A stretch of 64,000 nt of DNA. Origin: Amycolatopsis palatopharyngis. GTDB taxonomy: Bacteria > Actinomycetota > Actinomycetes > Mycobacteriales > Pseudonocardiaceae. Within the stretch, counting starts at the first letter, position 1. Each line of letters begins with the position of its first letter. Position numbers and translations under genes: made by a program. The DNA lies in assembly GCF_003385185.1 (NCBI RefSeq), contig NZ_PQHZ01000018.1, forward strand, positions 1 through 64,000. Reading direction: 5' to 3'. The notes beneath the pieces were generated by a model. The model did no database searches and was not told the DNA's origin. It saw only the letters and a program-made list of their open reading frames with translations. Positions 1-8,392 of the stretch are shown piece after piece.

Positions 1-118
1 CGAGACCATCGCGTCCGTTCGCGACGCCGGCGCCACCGTCGCCGTCGCCGGCGGAGCCATCTACAACGCCACCGACCCCGCCGCCGCCGCCAAAGAACTC
101 AAAAAACGCGCCGCCTGA
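1..118 (+). CDS. hxlA: 3-hexulose-6-phosphate synthase, C-terminal end only
   Basis: Only the last 38 codons are in the window; they read in frame from base 2 and stop at TGA 116-118. The tail contains VAVAGGAIYNATDPAAAAKE, which closely resembles the end of actinobacterial 3-hexulose-6-phosphate synthases such as RmpA of Mycobacterium gastri: the phosphate-binding VAGG turn, then the last helix. The enzyme condenses formaldehyde with ribulose 5-phosphate, the entry step of the RuMP cycle in the cytoplasm. Transketolase follows 57 bases later on the same strand and the partner isomerase lies at 2711-3298, which supports this reading over the related ribulose-phosphate epimerase and KGPDC (UlaD) families. 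Confidence 0.82.
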   Translation, partial: ETIASVRDAGATVAVAGGAIYNATDPAAAAKELKKRAA

Positions 119-175
119 CACCGCCACCCTCGGCCGGAACTCGCGAGAAAACGAAACTAACAGGAGTGCGTGCCC

Positions 176-2281
176 ATGGCAGCAAACGAATCAACTGACG
201 AGGTTGTTCGCTTGACCACCAAGCGACTCCCAGAAGACTGGACCGAGTTGGACCAGCGCGCGGTGGACATCGCCCGCGTGCTGGCCGCGGACGCGGTCGA
301 GCACTGCGGGAGCGGACACCCCGGCACGGCCATGAGTCTCGCGCCCGTCGCCTACGCCCTGTTCCAGCGGGTCATGCGGCATGACCCCAGCGACGCGGAG
401 TGGATTGGGCGCGACCGATTCGTGCTCTCCGCCGGGCATTCGAGTCTCACCCTGTACATCCAGCTGTTCCTCTCCGGCTACGGCTTGGAGCTCGACGACC
501 TGAAGGCCCTGCGAAAATGGGATTCACTGACGCCGGGCCACCCCGAGTACAGGCACACCAAGGGCGTGGAGACCACCACCGGCCCACTTGGCCAGGGCTT
601 GGCCAACGCGGTCGGTATGGCCATGGCCGCCCGCCGTGAGCGTGGACTGTTCGACCCGGACGCCGAGCAGGGCAGGAGCGTGTTCGACCATCAGGTCTAC
701 GTGATCGCCTCGGACGGCGACATCGAGGAGGGCGTCACCTCCGAGGCTTCGTCGTTGGCCGGAACCCAGCAGCTCGGCAATCTCACGGTGATCTACGACA
801 GCAACGAGATCTCCATCGAGGACGACACTCGCATCGCGCTGTCCGAGGACACAGCCAAGCGCTACGAAGCCTATGGCTGGCACGTCCTCACGGTCCACGG
901 TGGTGAGGACGTGGCCGGATTCCTGGACTCGATTGAGCAGGCCAAGGCCGAGACCGCTCGCCCGACTCTGATCGTTCTGCGCACCGTGATCGGTTACCCG
1001 GCACCGACCAAGATGAACACCGGCAAGGCGCACGGTGCCGCGCTGGGCGCCGACGAGCTCGCCGGGGTCAAGAGCGCCGTCGGCTTGGACCCTGAGCAGA
1101 GTTTCCAGGTCGATGACGAGGTCCTGCACCATGCCCGCGAGGTGGCCGAGCGTGGGAGGGCCGACCGCGAGAAGTGGCAAATCGAGTTCGATGCCTGGGC
1201 GAAGAGCAACCCGGAGCGTAAGAAGCTGCTGGACCGAATCAGCGTTCGCGAGCTTCCAGCCGGCTGGGCGGACGATCTGCCTACTTGGGAGGCCGACGGC
1301 AAGGGAGTCGCGACCCGCAAGGCGTCGGCAGCGGTGTTGGCCAAGCTCGGCGAGGTGCTACCCGAGCTCTGGGGCGGGTCGGCAGACCTGGCCGAGAGCA
1401 ACAACACCACGATCAAGGGTGCGGATTCCTTCGGGCCGGCAGAGATCTCCACGGACGCATGGAAGGCCCAGCCCTACGGTCGCACGCTGCATTTCGGTAT
1501 CCGCGAGCATGCGATGGGGTCGATCCTCAACGGCATCGCGCTGCACGGCGGCACCCGCCCCTACGGAGGCACCTTCCTCATCTTCAGCGACTACATGCGC
1601 CCGGCGGTGCGCCTGGCCGCGCTGATGGGGCTGCCGACCATCTACGTGTGGACACACGACTCGATCGGCCTCGGCGAGGACGGCCCTACCCACCAGCCCG
1701 TCGAGCAGTTGGCTTCACTACGCGCCATCCCCGGACTGTCGGTGGTACGCCCGGCCGATGCGAACGAGACCGCATATGCCTGGAAAGCCGTACTGGAGGA
1801 CACCAGTAGCCCGGCCGGGCTGGCGCTCAGCCGCCAGGACCTGCCGACCCTGGAGGGCACCTCCGCCGAGGGGGTGGCCCGCGGCGGCTACGTACTCGCC
1901 GACGGGTCCTCGGGCAGTCCCGAGGTGGTGCTCATCGGCACCGGTTCCGAGGTCCAGCTGGCCGTGGAGGCCAGGAAGATTCTCGAGTCCGAAGGGATCG
2001 TTACCCGGGTGGTGTCGATGCCGTGTGTGGAGTGGTTCGACCGGCAGGACCGGTCCTACCAGGAACAGGTGCTGCCCCCGTTGGTGCGTGCCCGGGTGGT
2101 CGTCGAAGCGGGTACGGCGCAGCCGTGGCACCGGTTCGCCGGCGACGTGGGCGAGATCGTGTCGCTGGAGCGATTCGGTGCTTCGGCGGACTTCAAGACC
2201 CTGTTCAGGCAGTTCGGCATCACCACCGAGGCTGTGATCGAAGCGGCACGACGAAGCGTGCACGCCGCGCGGCCGAGTTGA
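176..2281 (+). CDS. tkt: Transketolase
   Basis: Full-length transketolase of 701 residues, the usual size. The N-terminal thiamine-diphosphate domain shows the GHPG start motif, GPLGQGLANAVGMA, and the metal/cofactor stretch SDGDIEEGVTSEA followed by YDSNEISIE. The middle pyrimidine domain carries FGIREHAMG with the catalytic glutamate, and the C-terminal domain shows GTGSEVQLA. ATG 176 is preferred because AGGAG (162-166) lies nine bases upstream; a GTG at 170 would add two residues but sits too close to that site. In the RuMP cycle it moves two-carbon units to regenerate ribulose/xylulose 5-phosphate. It follows hxlA closely, so the two are probably co-transcribed, and a strong terminator at 2375-2408 ends the unit. 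Confidence 0.95.
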   Translation: MAANESTDEVVRLTTKRLPEDWTELDQRAVDIARVLAADAVEHCGSGHPGTAMSLAPVAYALFQRVMRHDPSDAEWIGRDRFVLSAGHSSLTLYIQLFLSGYGLELDDLKALRKWDSLTPGHPEYRHTKGVETTTGPLGQGLANAVGMAMAARRERGLFDPDAEQGRSVFDHQVYVIASDGDIEEGVTSEASSLAGTQQLGNLTVIYDSNEISIEDDTRIALSEDTAKRYEAYGWHVLTVHGGEDVAGFLDSIEQAKAETARPTLIVLRTVIGYPAPTKMNTGKAHGAALGADELAGVKSAVGLDPEQSFQVDDEVLHHAREVAERGRADREKWQIEFDAWAKSNPERKKLLDRISVRELPAGWADDLPTWEADGKGVATRKASAAVLAKLGEVLPELWGGSADLAESNNTTIKGADSFGPAEISTDAWKAQPYGRTLHFGIREHAMGSILNGIALHGGTRPYGGTFLIFSDYMRPAVRLAALMGLPTIYVWTHDSIGLGEDGPTHQPVEQLASLRAIPGLSVVRPADANETAYAWKAVLEDTSSPAGLALSRQDLPTLEGTSAEGVARGGYVLADGSSGSPEVVLIGTGSEVQLAVEARKILESEGIVTRVVSMPCVEWFDRQDRSYQEQVLPPLVRARVVVEAGTAQPWHRFAGDVGEIVSLERFGASADFKTLFRQFGITTEAVIEAARRSVHAARPS

Positions 2282-2374
2282 TGCCCGCCCGCAGACGGTA
2301 GGAGATGTCCGTGATGAGCCCGAGCCCCCGTCGACGAGGGCTGAGAAGAATCTCCTGAACAGCCGTTTGCACCA

Positions 2375-2408
2375 GCGGCCCCGGTGACAAGCCGGGGTCG
2401 CTTTTTCT
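2375..2408 (+). terminator. Rho-independent terminator after tkt
   Basis: GCGGCCCCGG and CCGGGGTCGC form a ten-base stem with one wobble pair around a seven-base loop, directly followed by CTTTTTCTT. This is a classic intrinsic terminator, uncommon in such GC-rich DNA. It separates hxlA-tkt from the hxlB-glpX-pfk group, so the latter needs its own promoter in 2409-2710. Two further stems just upstream (AGGAGAT 2300-2306 with ATCTCCT 2350-2356; AGCCC 2323-2327 with GGGCT 2338-2342) make the whole 3' leader structured. Confidence 0.8.
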
Positions 2409-2710
2409 TCGCAGCCTTCTTTCTGTCCTCGACATGCAGTGTCTTCGTCAACACTGAGGATAGACTGAGGCATTGATTTTGATCCGTATTAGATATCCAA
2501 ATTACGGGATAGTGTTTCCTAATGTCGTAAGCCTTGCTGGTCACCACATGGGTGGACAATCATCGTGGTCTGAGTAAATTATCCGTGCTCTAAGCCGCGC
2601 GATGGCTTTCTTGACCGCAACGGACAGAGGCTCCTGCCTGTGAATCCGGCTCCGTAGCAGCGCAAGTGACCAACGAATGCCATCCGCCCCGAAAGTGGAG
2701 GAAGATCTCG
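2409..2710. other. Intergenic region upstream of hxlB
   Basis: About 300 bases without a supported gene. The first half (2440-2530) is clearly AT-richer than the flanks and is the likely promoter region for the hxlB-glpX-pfk group, but I cannot pick a single convincing -35/-10 pair. Open frames here on either strand lack ribosome binding sites and family resemblance. Confidence 0.5.
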
Positions 2711-3298
2711 TTGACGCAGATAGTTTCAAAGAAGCTTGATTCCAGTCTTTTCGTGGACGCAGCGCGCGCTGTTGTCGGTGAAGTGGGCAGGGTGAGTACG
2801 GGCGTGCACTCTCCGGCCTGGGTTCGTGCTGGGGCCTTGTTGCTCAAGGCGCCGACAGTGTTCACCATCGGCACGGGGCGGAGCGGGCTCGCCCTGCAGA
2901 TGGCCGCGATGCGGTTCATGCACCTCGGACTCCCCACCCACGTAGTCGGCGAGACGACTGCTCCGGCGATCGGCTCGCGCGACGTCCTGGTGGCGGCATC
3001 GGGCTCGGGGTCGACGGCCCGGGTAGTGCGGGCCGCTCAGACTGCTCGTGACCAGGGCGCGGATGTGATTGCACTGACCACGGCGGCCGACTCGGCGCTG
3101 GCCAAAGCCGCAACCGAAGTACTCGTCATCCCGGCTGCGGACAAGCAGGACTTCGACGGGTCTGCCTCTGCCCAGTATGCCGGCAGTCTGTTCGAACAGT
3201 CCGTCCTGCTGATCACTGATGCGCTGTTCCACACGCTGTGGAAGACCGGCGGGAGCCAGGCCCGTGAGCTGTGGCGCCTTCACGCGAATCTCGAGTGA
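2711..3298 (+). CDS. hxlB: 6-phospho-3-hexuloisomerase
   Basis: A 195-residue SIS-fold protein that converts D-arabino-3-hexulose 6-phosphate to fructose 6-phosphate, the second RuMP step. It shows TIGTGRSGLALQMAAMRFMH near residue 45, SGSGSTARVV for sugar-phosphate binding, and QYAGSLFEQ and LWRLHANLE at the end, all close to M. gastri RmpB. The start is a TTG at 2711 with GGAGGAAG ten bases upstream; an in-frame ATG at 2666 would add 15 residues that the family lacks. Unlike many bacteria, hxlA and hxlB are split by tkt and a terminator. The next gene, glpX, begins 72 bases downstream. Confidence 0.9.
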   Translation: MTQIVSKKLDSSLFVDAARAVVGEVGRVSTGVHSPAWVRAGALLLKAPTVFTIGTGRSGLALQMAAMRFMHLGLPTHVVGETTAPAIGSRDVLVAASGSGSTARVVRAAQTARDQGADVIALTTAADSALAKAATEVLVIPAADKQDFDGSASAQYAGSLFEQSVLLITDALFHTLWKTGGSQARELWRLHANLE

Positions 3299-3370
3299 CC
3301 GCTACGTACTCAATCGCGTATGTGCCGCGATCTCTCTGGCCTGATGCTACGACAAGAATGGGAGCCCAAG

Positions 3371-4339
3371 ATGCAGTGTCAGAGTGAGGTCGCAGTGCGA
3401 ACTCGCGTCGATGTCCATACCTTGGAGGCGATAGCGCTGGCCGCGACCCGCAGCGCTGCGGTGGCCAGCTATGCCTGGGTGGGCCGGCACGATCAGAAGG
3501 CCGCCGATGCGGCGGCGACCATGGCCATGCGCGATGCATTGGCCGACGCACCTGGGCGAGGAACAGTTGTGATCGGGGAGGGAGAAAAGGACGACGCCCC
3601 GATGTTGTTCAACGGTGAAATCGTGGGCAACGGCAACGGTCCGGACTTCGACATCGCCGTCGATCCTCTTGAGGGAACCTCGTTCTGCGCGAAGGATCTG
3701 CCTGGCGCCCTGGCGACGATTGCGTTCGGCGAGCCAGAAACTCTGTGGTCACCCGGCCCCGGGTTCTACATGGACAAGATAGTGGTGCCCCCCCAAGCGA
3801 AGGGCGTTATCGATCTCAACGACCCTCCCGAGCGAACCTTGGTCAAAGTTGCCGAGGCTCTCGGCAAGCAGGTCAGCGAACTCCGCGTTGTCATCATGGA
3901 CAAGCCGCGGCATACGGACCTGATCGCGCGGGTGCTGCGGGCTGGCGCCGCCGTGCAAACACCGGCAGGAGGCGATGTCGGGGGGAGCCTGGCGGTGCTG
4001 CTGCCGACGCTCGATGTCGACCTGCTCCTCGGAGTCGGCGGCACGCCCGAAGGAGTGATGACCGCCGCAGCGGTCCGTGCCCTGGGTGGCGGCATGCTGG
4101 GCCGCCTGGCCCCTCAGCGTGACGAGGAAGCGAAGGCCATCCGCGCAGCGGGCATGTCCCTCGACCGTATCTACAACTGCGACGAGCTCGTAGCCGGCGA
4201 TGCCTTCTTCGTTGCCACTGGCGTCAGTGGAGGGCCTCTTCTCGGACGTCCACGGGAATGTGCTGGTACGACAATCGCCGAGTCGCTCCTGATATCCAGG
4301 GGCCAGGTTCGCCACATAACACACACCACCTTCGAGTAA
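3371..4339 (+). CDS. glpX: Class II fructose-1,6-bisphosphatase (GlpX type)
   Basis: A 322-residue class II bisphosphatase. Recognisable features are GRGTVVIGEGEKDDAPML, the metal-binding DPLEGT motif (residues ~100), PRHTDLI, and LLGVGGTPEGVMTAAA. It hydrolyses fructose 1,6-bisphosphate, and many GlpX enzymes also hydrolyse sedoheptulose 1,7-bisphosphate. In a RuMP cluster with transketolase the second activity would complete the sedoheptulose-bisphosphatase variant of the cycle, as with plasmid-borne glpX of Bacillus methanolicus; which activity dominates cannot be read from sequence. ATG 3371 has GGGAG six bases upstream; an earlier ATG at 3320 has no such site. Between hxlB and pfk on the same strand. 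Confidence 0.9.
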   Translation: MQCQSEVAVRTRVDVHTLEAIALAATRSAAVASYAWVGRHDQKAADAAATMAMRDALADAPGRGTVVIGEGEKDDAPMLFNGEIVGNGNGPDFDIAVDPLEGTSFCAKDLPGALATIAFGEPETLWSPGPGFYMDKIVVPPQAKGVIDLNDPPERTLVKVAEALGKQVSELRVVIMDKPRHTDLIARVLRAGAAVQTPAGGDVGGSLAVLLPTLDVDLLLGVGGTPEGVMTAAAVRALGGGMLGRLAPQRDEEAKAIRAAGMSLDRIYNCDELVAGDAFFVATGVSGGPLLGRPRECAGTTIAESLLISRGQVRHITHTTFE

Positions 4340-4428
4340 TTCCCGGATGGTTTGCACTCACGATTTCTGATGCTCCACGGTATCCATCCTCGAGTTGTCA
4401 ACAAGACCATCACGATCAAGGAGATTCG

Positions 4429-5811
4429 GTGACGTTGCACCTGGACGACCTCCGCGTTGGCCACCTCGGCGAGTGCCGTTACGGTTCGCCGTTCTCCGAG
4501 ATGCTCTCCACCAAGCAGACCTCTCCGCATTACGTTGCGGAAGGCGACCGTGTCCTGCTCGAGGATACCGTTTCCATGCTCACCGAGCACGGCCGTCCTC
4601 CAGAACAGGTCCCGAGCTTCGAAGCCGCCGGGCCCCGCCGGAAAATCTATTTCGATCCCGCACACGTGACCGCCGGTATCGTCACCTGTGGGGGGTTGTG
4701 CCCCGGCCTCAATAATGTCATCCGCGGTCTCGTCCAAGAACTTGCTGTGCATTACAAGGTCAAGCGGATTCTGGGCTTCCGGCACGGTCTCCAGGGACTC
4801 ACTGCCGAACACCGCAATGACACCATCGAGTTGACGCCTGATCGCGTTCGCGATATCCATAACGTTGGCGGCACTATTCTGGGCAGTTCACGTGGTGGCC
4901 AAGACGCCGACGAAATGGTCGACAGCCTCGTCCTGCAGGGCATCAACATCATGTTCGTCATCGGTGGCGATGGCGGGATGCGGGCCGCGACGTACCTCAG
5001 CGAGGCGATCAGGGCGCGCGGTCTCGACATCGCTGTCATTGGCGTGCCGAAGACGATCGACAACGACCTACCCTTCACTGATCAGTCGTTCGGGTTTCAA
5101 AGCGCGTTCGCGCGGGCTGCCGAATTCATCTCCGCGGTTTCTGTCGAAGCCGCAGCCAGCCGGAATGGCGTCGGGATTGTGAAGCTAATGGGTCGGCACT
5201 CTGGGTTTATTGCCAGCTATGCTGCGTTGTCTGCCAATGGTGCAGACATCGTCCTGATCCCCGAGATCCCGTTCTCCCTCGAGGGCGCGAACGGCCTGCT
5301 GGCCCACGTCGAGCAGCACGTGCGAGCCAAGGGCTTCGTGGTCATCGTCCTCGCCGAGGGGGCAGGCCAAGACCTCCTCGAAGAACAGGGCCTGCCTCAG
5401 CACAACGGTCGTGGCACCGACGCCTCAGGCAACGTCAAACTCGGCAATATAGGGGAGGTGCTCAAAGAGAGCATCACAGCTCACCTGACCGCGGTCGGCC
5501 TTGCCCCCACGATGCGCTACATAGACCCGGGTTACGCGGTCCGCAGCGTCGCCGCCAACGCTTACGACAGTGTCTACTGCCTGCGTCTGGCCCATGCTGC
5601 GGCGCACGCTGCCATGGCGGGTCATACTGAAGCCGCAGTCGCGCGCTGGCGGCGACGCTTCGTGCATGTCCCGTTGTCACTGATGACCAGCCGTCGCAAC
5701 CAGGTGGACCCCGACGGCGACTTGTGGATGTCCGTGCTCGAAACCACGTGCCAACCTGCTGAATTCGGTTCGGCGCAGGATCGCGAGAGAGTCCACACCG
5801 GATTTTGTTGA
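4429..5811 (+). CDS. pfkA: 6-phosphofructokinase, long (group II / trypanosome-plant-like) type
   Basis: A 460-residue phosphofructokinase, much longer than the ~340-residue short bacterial form. It carries GIVTCGGLCPGLNNVIRGLV, VIGGDGGMRAA, the catalytic PKTIDNDLPF, the MGRHSGFIA motif and LAEGAGQDLL. Glycine in GGDG is typical of ATP use, while lysine in PKTIDND is found in both PPi enzymes and long ATP-dependent ones. That combination resembles trypanosome and plant ATP-PFKs, but the donor is not settled. The start is GTG 4429 with AAGGAG eight bases upstream; an in-frame upstream start would overlap glpX. In the RuMP cycle it supplies fructose 1,6-bisphosphate for aldolase cleavage. Confidence 0.88.
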   Translation: MTLHLDDLRVGHLGECRYGSPFSEMLSTKQTSPHYVAEGDRVLLEDTVSMLTEHGRPPEQVPSFEAAGPRRKIYFDPAHVTAGIVTCGGLCPGLNNVIRGLVQELAVHYKVKRILGFRHGLQGLTAEHRNDTIELTPDRVRDIHNVGGTILGSSRGGQDADEMVDSLVLQGINIMFVIGGDGGMRAATYLSEAIRARGLDIAVIGVPKTIDNDLPFTDQSFGFQSAFARAAEFISAVSVEAAASRNGVGIVKLMGRHSGFIASYAALSANGADIVLIPEIPFSLEGANGLLAHVEQHVRAKGFVVIVLAEGAGQDLLEEQGLPQHNGRGTDASGNVKLGNIGEVLKESITAHLTAVGLAPTMRYIDPGYAVRSVAANAYDSVYCLRLAHAAAHAAMAGHTEAAVARWRRRFVHVPLSLMTSRRNQVDPDGDLWMSVLETTCQPAEFGSAQDRERVHTGFC

Positions 5812-5847
5812 CAATTTTGGGGTCGATCGTTTAGTTGCGAAATTGTC
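5810..5847. terminator. Possible shared terminator between convergent genes
   Basis: GACAATTT (5810-5817) and AAATTGTC (5840-5847) are a perfect eight-base inverted repeat around a 22-base spacer. It lies in the 58-base gap between the convergent pfk and LuxR-type genes. The stem is AT-rich and the loop long, so termination is plausible but weakly supported. Confidence 0.3.
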
Positions 5848-5869
5848 CACTCACAATGCCCGCCGGACG

Positions 5870-7156
5870 TCAGCCCGGCGGTGTCACGCCGAACACACCG
5901 GTCGTGGAAGAGTCCCTGATCCCGGCCTTCATGGCCAGGGCCGCAGCTTCACCGCGGGAGTGGACGTCCAGCTTCTTCAGCAGGCCGGTAACGTGGAATT
6001 TGACCGTGCTCTCCGTGATGCCGAGCGTGCCGGCGATTGCTTTGTTGCGTTGTCCTTGTGCGATCAGTTGCAGCACTTCGAGTTCGCGAGGGTTGAGTTC
6101 TGCCAGCGGGGTCTCGTCGGTCCAGCCTGCCGCCGCCTGAAAGGGAATGCTGATGGTGACGTGGCTTCCCCAGCCGGGAGCGGTGTCGATCTTGATGGTG
6201 GCTCCGAGGGTTTTCGCTCGCCCGTCGAGTTGCAGGCGCAGGTTGTTGATGTCGAGGTTCCCTGAGTCTTGATCACGAATGTCGAGGTGCAGCGCGGTGC
6301 TGTCGCTCGACCAGGCGATCCGGAGGCGGGTCAGATCGGGCTGGCTGGTGAAGGTCAGCGCCGCCGTGCAGGTCATGGCCCGGGCGGCGTGGGCGACCTC
6401 GCCGGGTACTGGCCGCTCGCTCTTCGGTGGCGCGACGAATTCCAGGTCCGCGTCGTGGTGGCGCAGCATTTGCCGGATTTCCCGGCGCAGCCTGCCGAAC
6501 GCGGCGTGCACGGATTCTTCGGATTGGGAGAGATCGGTCTTCTGTGCCGACCGAAGCGCCACGAGCGCGGCCGACGCGGAGTCGGTCGCGGCGAGGCGGG
6601 CGCGGTAGTCGTCCAACCGGGTGGACCGCAGCGTGGTGAGGATGGTGACGAGCGCGGTTTCGTGTGCTGCGGCCATTTCGGCGGTCGTTCGTGCGCGCTC
6701 GCTGGAGGCTGCGCGAGATTCGGCGAGATACTCGGGGCTGGCCTGGGTGACCTGTTGGCGGATCGACGTCGCGACGATGCCGAAGACTTCGGCCACCAGC
6801 GTGGGGTGTGGGAAGTGTGTCCGTTGCGGTCGTGCGATGAGCACGAGCAGGGTGCCGATGGGGTCTTGCGCGGCCCAGACCGTCCGGGTGGTGCCGCCGA
6901 GGGGAGCCGTCGTGGCCAGTTGATGGCCGGGCGGCACGGTCGTCTTGAGCGCTTCGAGCTCGGCGATGGTGATCTTGTCGGTGATCTCCCGAGCGCCGGC
7001 GACCTTACGCGGCCGTCCGGTGCACTCCCGGGTGAAGATGACGAGCGCCTCGTGTGGCCAAGCGTCGGCGAGGTAGCGGGAGAACCGGTCGGCGATTTCG
7101 CGTAGCGGTCCCTCGATGACGTCGCGCAGTGCGGTCAGATCGGCAGAGCGTGGCAC
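5870..7156 (-). CDS. LuxR-type regulator with GAF-like and histidine-kinase-type ATPase domains
   Basis: A protein of about 428 residues. The first ~150 look like a GAF-type sensor region. A middle region ends in GWGSHVTISIPF, resembling the last glycine box of a histidine-kinase ATPase domain. The final ~65 residues are a LuxR helix-turn-helix: LNPRELEVLQLIAQGQRNKA then GITESTVKFHV. No phospho-accepting histidine box or receiver domain is evident, so this appears to be a one-component fusion of sensor-kinase parts and DNA binding. It is divergent from the formaldehyde dehydrogenase gene and may regulate it or the RuMP genes (inference). The GTG at 7156 is uncertain: no clear ribosome site, and the frame stays open upstream to ~7234. 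Confidence 0.65.
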   Translation of the reverse strand: MPRSADLTALRDVIEGPLREIADRFSRYLADAWPHEALVIFTRECTGRPRKVAGAREITDKITIAELEALKTTVPPGHQLATTAPLGGTTRTVWAAQDPIGTLLVLIARPQRTHFPHPTLVAEVFGIVATSIRQQVTQASPEYLAESRAASSERARTTAEMAAAHETALVTILTTLRSTRLDDYRARLAATDSASAALVALRSAQKTDLSQSEESVHAAFGRLRREIRQMLRHHDADLEFVAPPKSERPVPGEVAHAARAMTCTAALTFTSQPDLTRLRIAWSSDSTALHLDIRDQDSGNLDINNLRLQLDGRAKTLGATIKIDTAPGWGSHVTISIPFQAAAGWTDETPLAELNPRELEVLQLIAQGQRNKAIAGTLGITESTVKFHVTGLLKKLDVHSRGEAAALAMKAGIRDSSTTGVFGVTPPG

Positions 7157-7253
7157 GGGGTCAGCGTAGCGGGCGACTGACCTAGTCGAAAGGACAGGAC
7201 TCACTCGACCAGTGGCCAGGCCCGGGCGCCGCATTCCTGGCTTAGTCTGACGT

Positions 7254-7306
7254 GAGCATGTTTCGTCGAGCATGCCTATGTTGTCGAATCGTGGAGGAAA
7301 CAGGGA
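7254..7306 (+). promoter_or_regulatory. Upstream region of the formaldehyde dehydrogenase gene
   Basis: The heptamer GAGCATG occurs twice (7254-7260 and 7268-7274), 14 bases apart, just before a strong ribosome site GGAGG (7293-7297) for the ATG at 7307. The spaced direct repeat in a divergent promoter region is a candidate binding site for the neighbouring LuxR-type regulator. That pairing is inference; no consensus for this protein is known to me. Confidence 0.3.
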
Positions 7307-8392
7307 ATGCCACAGCAGGTTCGCGGAGTGGTCGCCCGTTCGCGGAACGCTCCGGTAGAGCTGGCGGACATCGTGATCCCGGATCCTGGACCGGGCGAGG
7401 TCGTCGTGTCTGTCGCGGCATGCGGGGTCTGCCACACCGATCTGACCTACCGCGACGGTGGCATCAACGACGAGTTCCCATTCCTGCTCGGCCATGAGGC
7501 GGCGGGCACTGTGGACAGTGTCGGCGACGGCGTTGATTCCGTGCGGCCGGGGGACTTCGTCGTCCTCAACTGGCGCGCGGTCTGCGGGCAGTGCCGGGCC
7601 TGTAAACGCGGTCGGCCACAGTACTGCTTCGACACCTTCAACGCGACTCAGCGGATGACCTTAACCGATGGCACTGAGCTGACCCCGGCTCTGGGCATCG
7701 GCGCGTTCGCGGACAAGACGCTCGTCCACGCCGGTCAGTGCACGAAGGTCGATCCGGCCGCTGACCCGGCCGTCGCGGGTCTGCTCGGCTGCGGTGTGAT
7801 GGCCGGTCTCGGCGCGGCGGTCAACACCGGCGCGGTTGGACGCGGTGACGCGGTCGCGGTCATCGGCTGCGGGGGCGTGGGAGCCGCCGCCGTCGTCGGT
7901 GCCAGGCTGGCGGGTGCGAGCACGATCATCGCGGTCGACCGGGACGAGCGGAAGCTGACGTGGGCGCGTGAGCTCGGCGCGACTCACGTGGTCAACGCCT
8001 CGAACACCGACACGGTCGCCGCGATCCAGGAGCTGACCCGCGGGTTCGGCGCGGATGTCGTCATCGACGCGGTGGGCCGTCCGGAGACGTGGAAGGCAGC
8101 CTTCTACGCACGTGACCTGGCCGGAACCGTGGTCCTGGTCGGTGTCCCGACGCCCGACATGCGCCTCGAGATGCCGCTGGTGGACTTCTTCGCTCGCGGA
8201 GGTGCGCTGAAGTCGTCCTGGTACGGCGACTGCCTGCCGGAGCGGGACTTCCCGATGCTGATCGATCTGTACCTGCAGGGCCGATTGCCGCTGGAACGAT
8301 TCGTCACTGAACGGATCACCCTCGACGGTGTGGAGAAGGCCTTCCACGCCATGCACACCGGTGAAGTGCTGCGTTCGGTGGTGATCCTGTGA
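7307..8392 (+). CDS. mscR: S-(hydroxymethyl)mycothiol dehydrogenase (mycothiol-dependent formaldehyde dehydrogenase)
   Basis: A 361-residue zinc alcohol dehydrogenase, closely matching the mycothiol-dependent formaldehyde dehydrogenase described from Amycolatopsis methanolica. It oxidises the formaldehyde-mycothiol adduct with NAD to S-formylmycothiol. Visible features are the catalytic zinc ligands in [15 protein letters not shown] and LLGHEAAG, the structural-zinc cysteines [15 protein letters not shown], the Rossmann [10 protein letters not shown] and the C-terminal [23 protein letters not shown] 7307 follows GGAGG by nine bases. Its stop overlaps the start of the next gene by four bases. 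It is the oxidative outlet for formaldehyde beside the assimilatory RuMP genes. Confidence 0.94.
   Translation: MPQQVRGVVARSRNAPVELADIVIPDPGPGEVVVSVAACGVCHTDLTYRDGGINDEFPFLLGHEAAGTVDSVGDGVDSVRPGDFVVLNWRAVCGQCRACKRGRPQYCFDTFNATQRMTLTDGTELTPALGIGAFADKTLVHAGQCTKVDPAADPAVAGLLGCGVMAGLGAAVNTGAVGRGDAVAVIGCGGVGAAAVVGARLAGASTIIAVDRDERKLTWARELGATHVVNASNTDTVAAIQELTRGFGADVVIDAVGRPETWKAAFYARDLAGTVVLVGVPTPDMRLEMPLVDFFARGGALKSSWYGDCLPERDFPMLIDLYLQGRLPLERFVTERITLDGVEKAFHAMHTGEVLRSVVIL

Noticed and set aside
2300..2356. A CTGAGA box inside a structured leader beside transketolase, suggesting a thiamine riboswitch
   Set aside because: The second conserved segment of the thiamine riboswitch (ACCTGATCTGG-like, TAATGCCAGCG) is absent, and the element lies after tkt, not before a thiamine gene.
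1718..2473. Long open frame antisense to transketolase
   Set aside because: Typical GC-rich shadow frame with no ribosome site and no family resemblance; the same applies to long antisense frames over the APC permease (34671-36167) and other genes.
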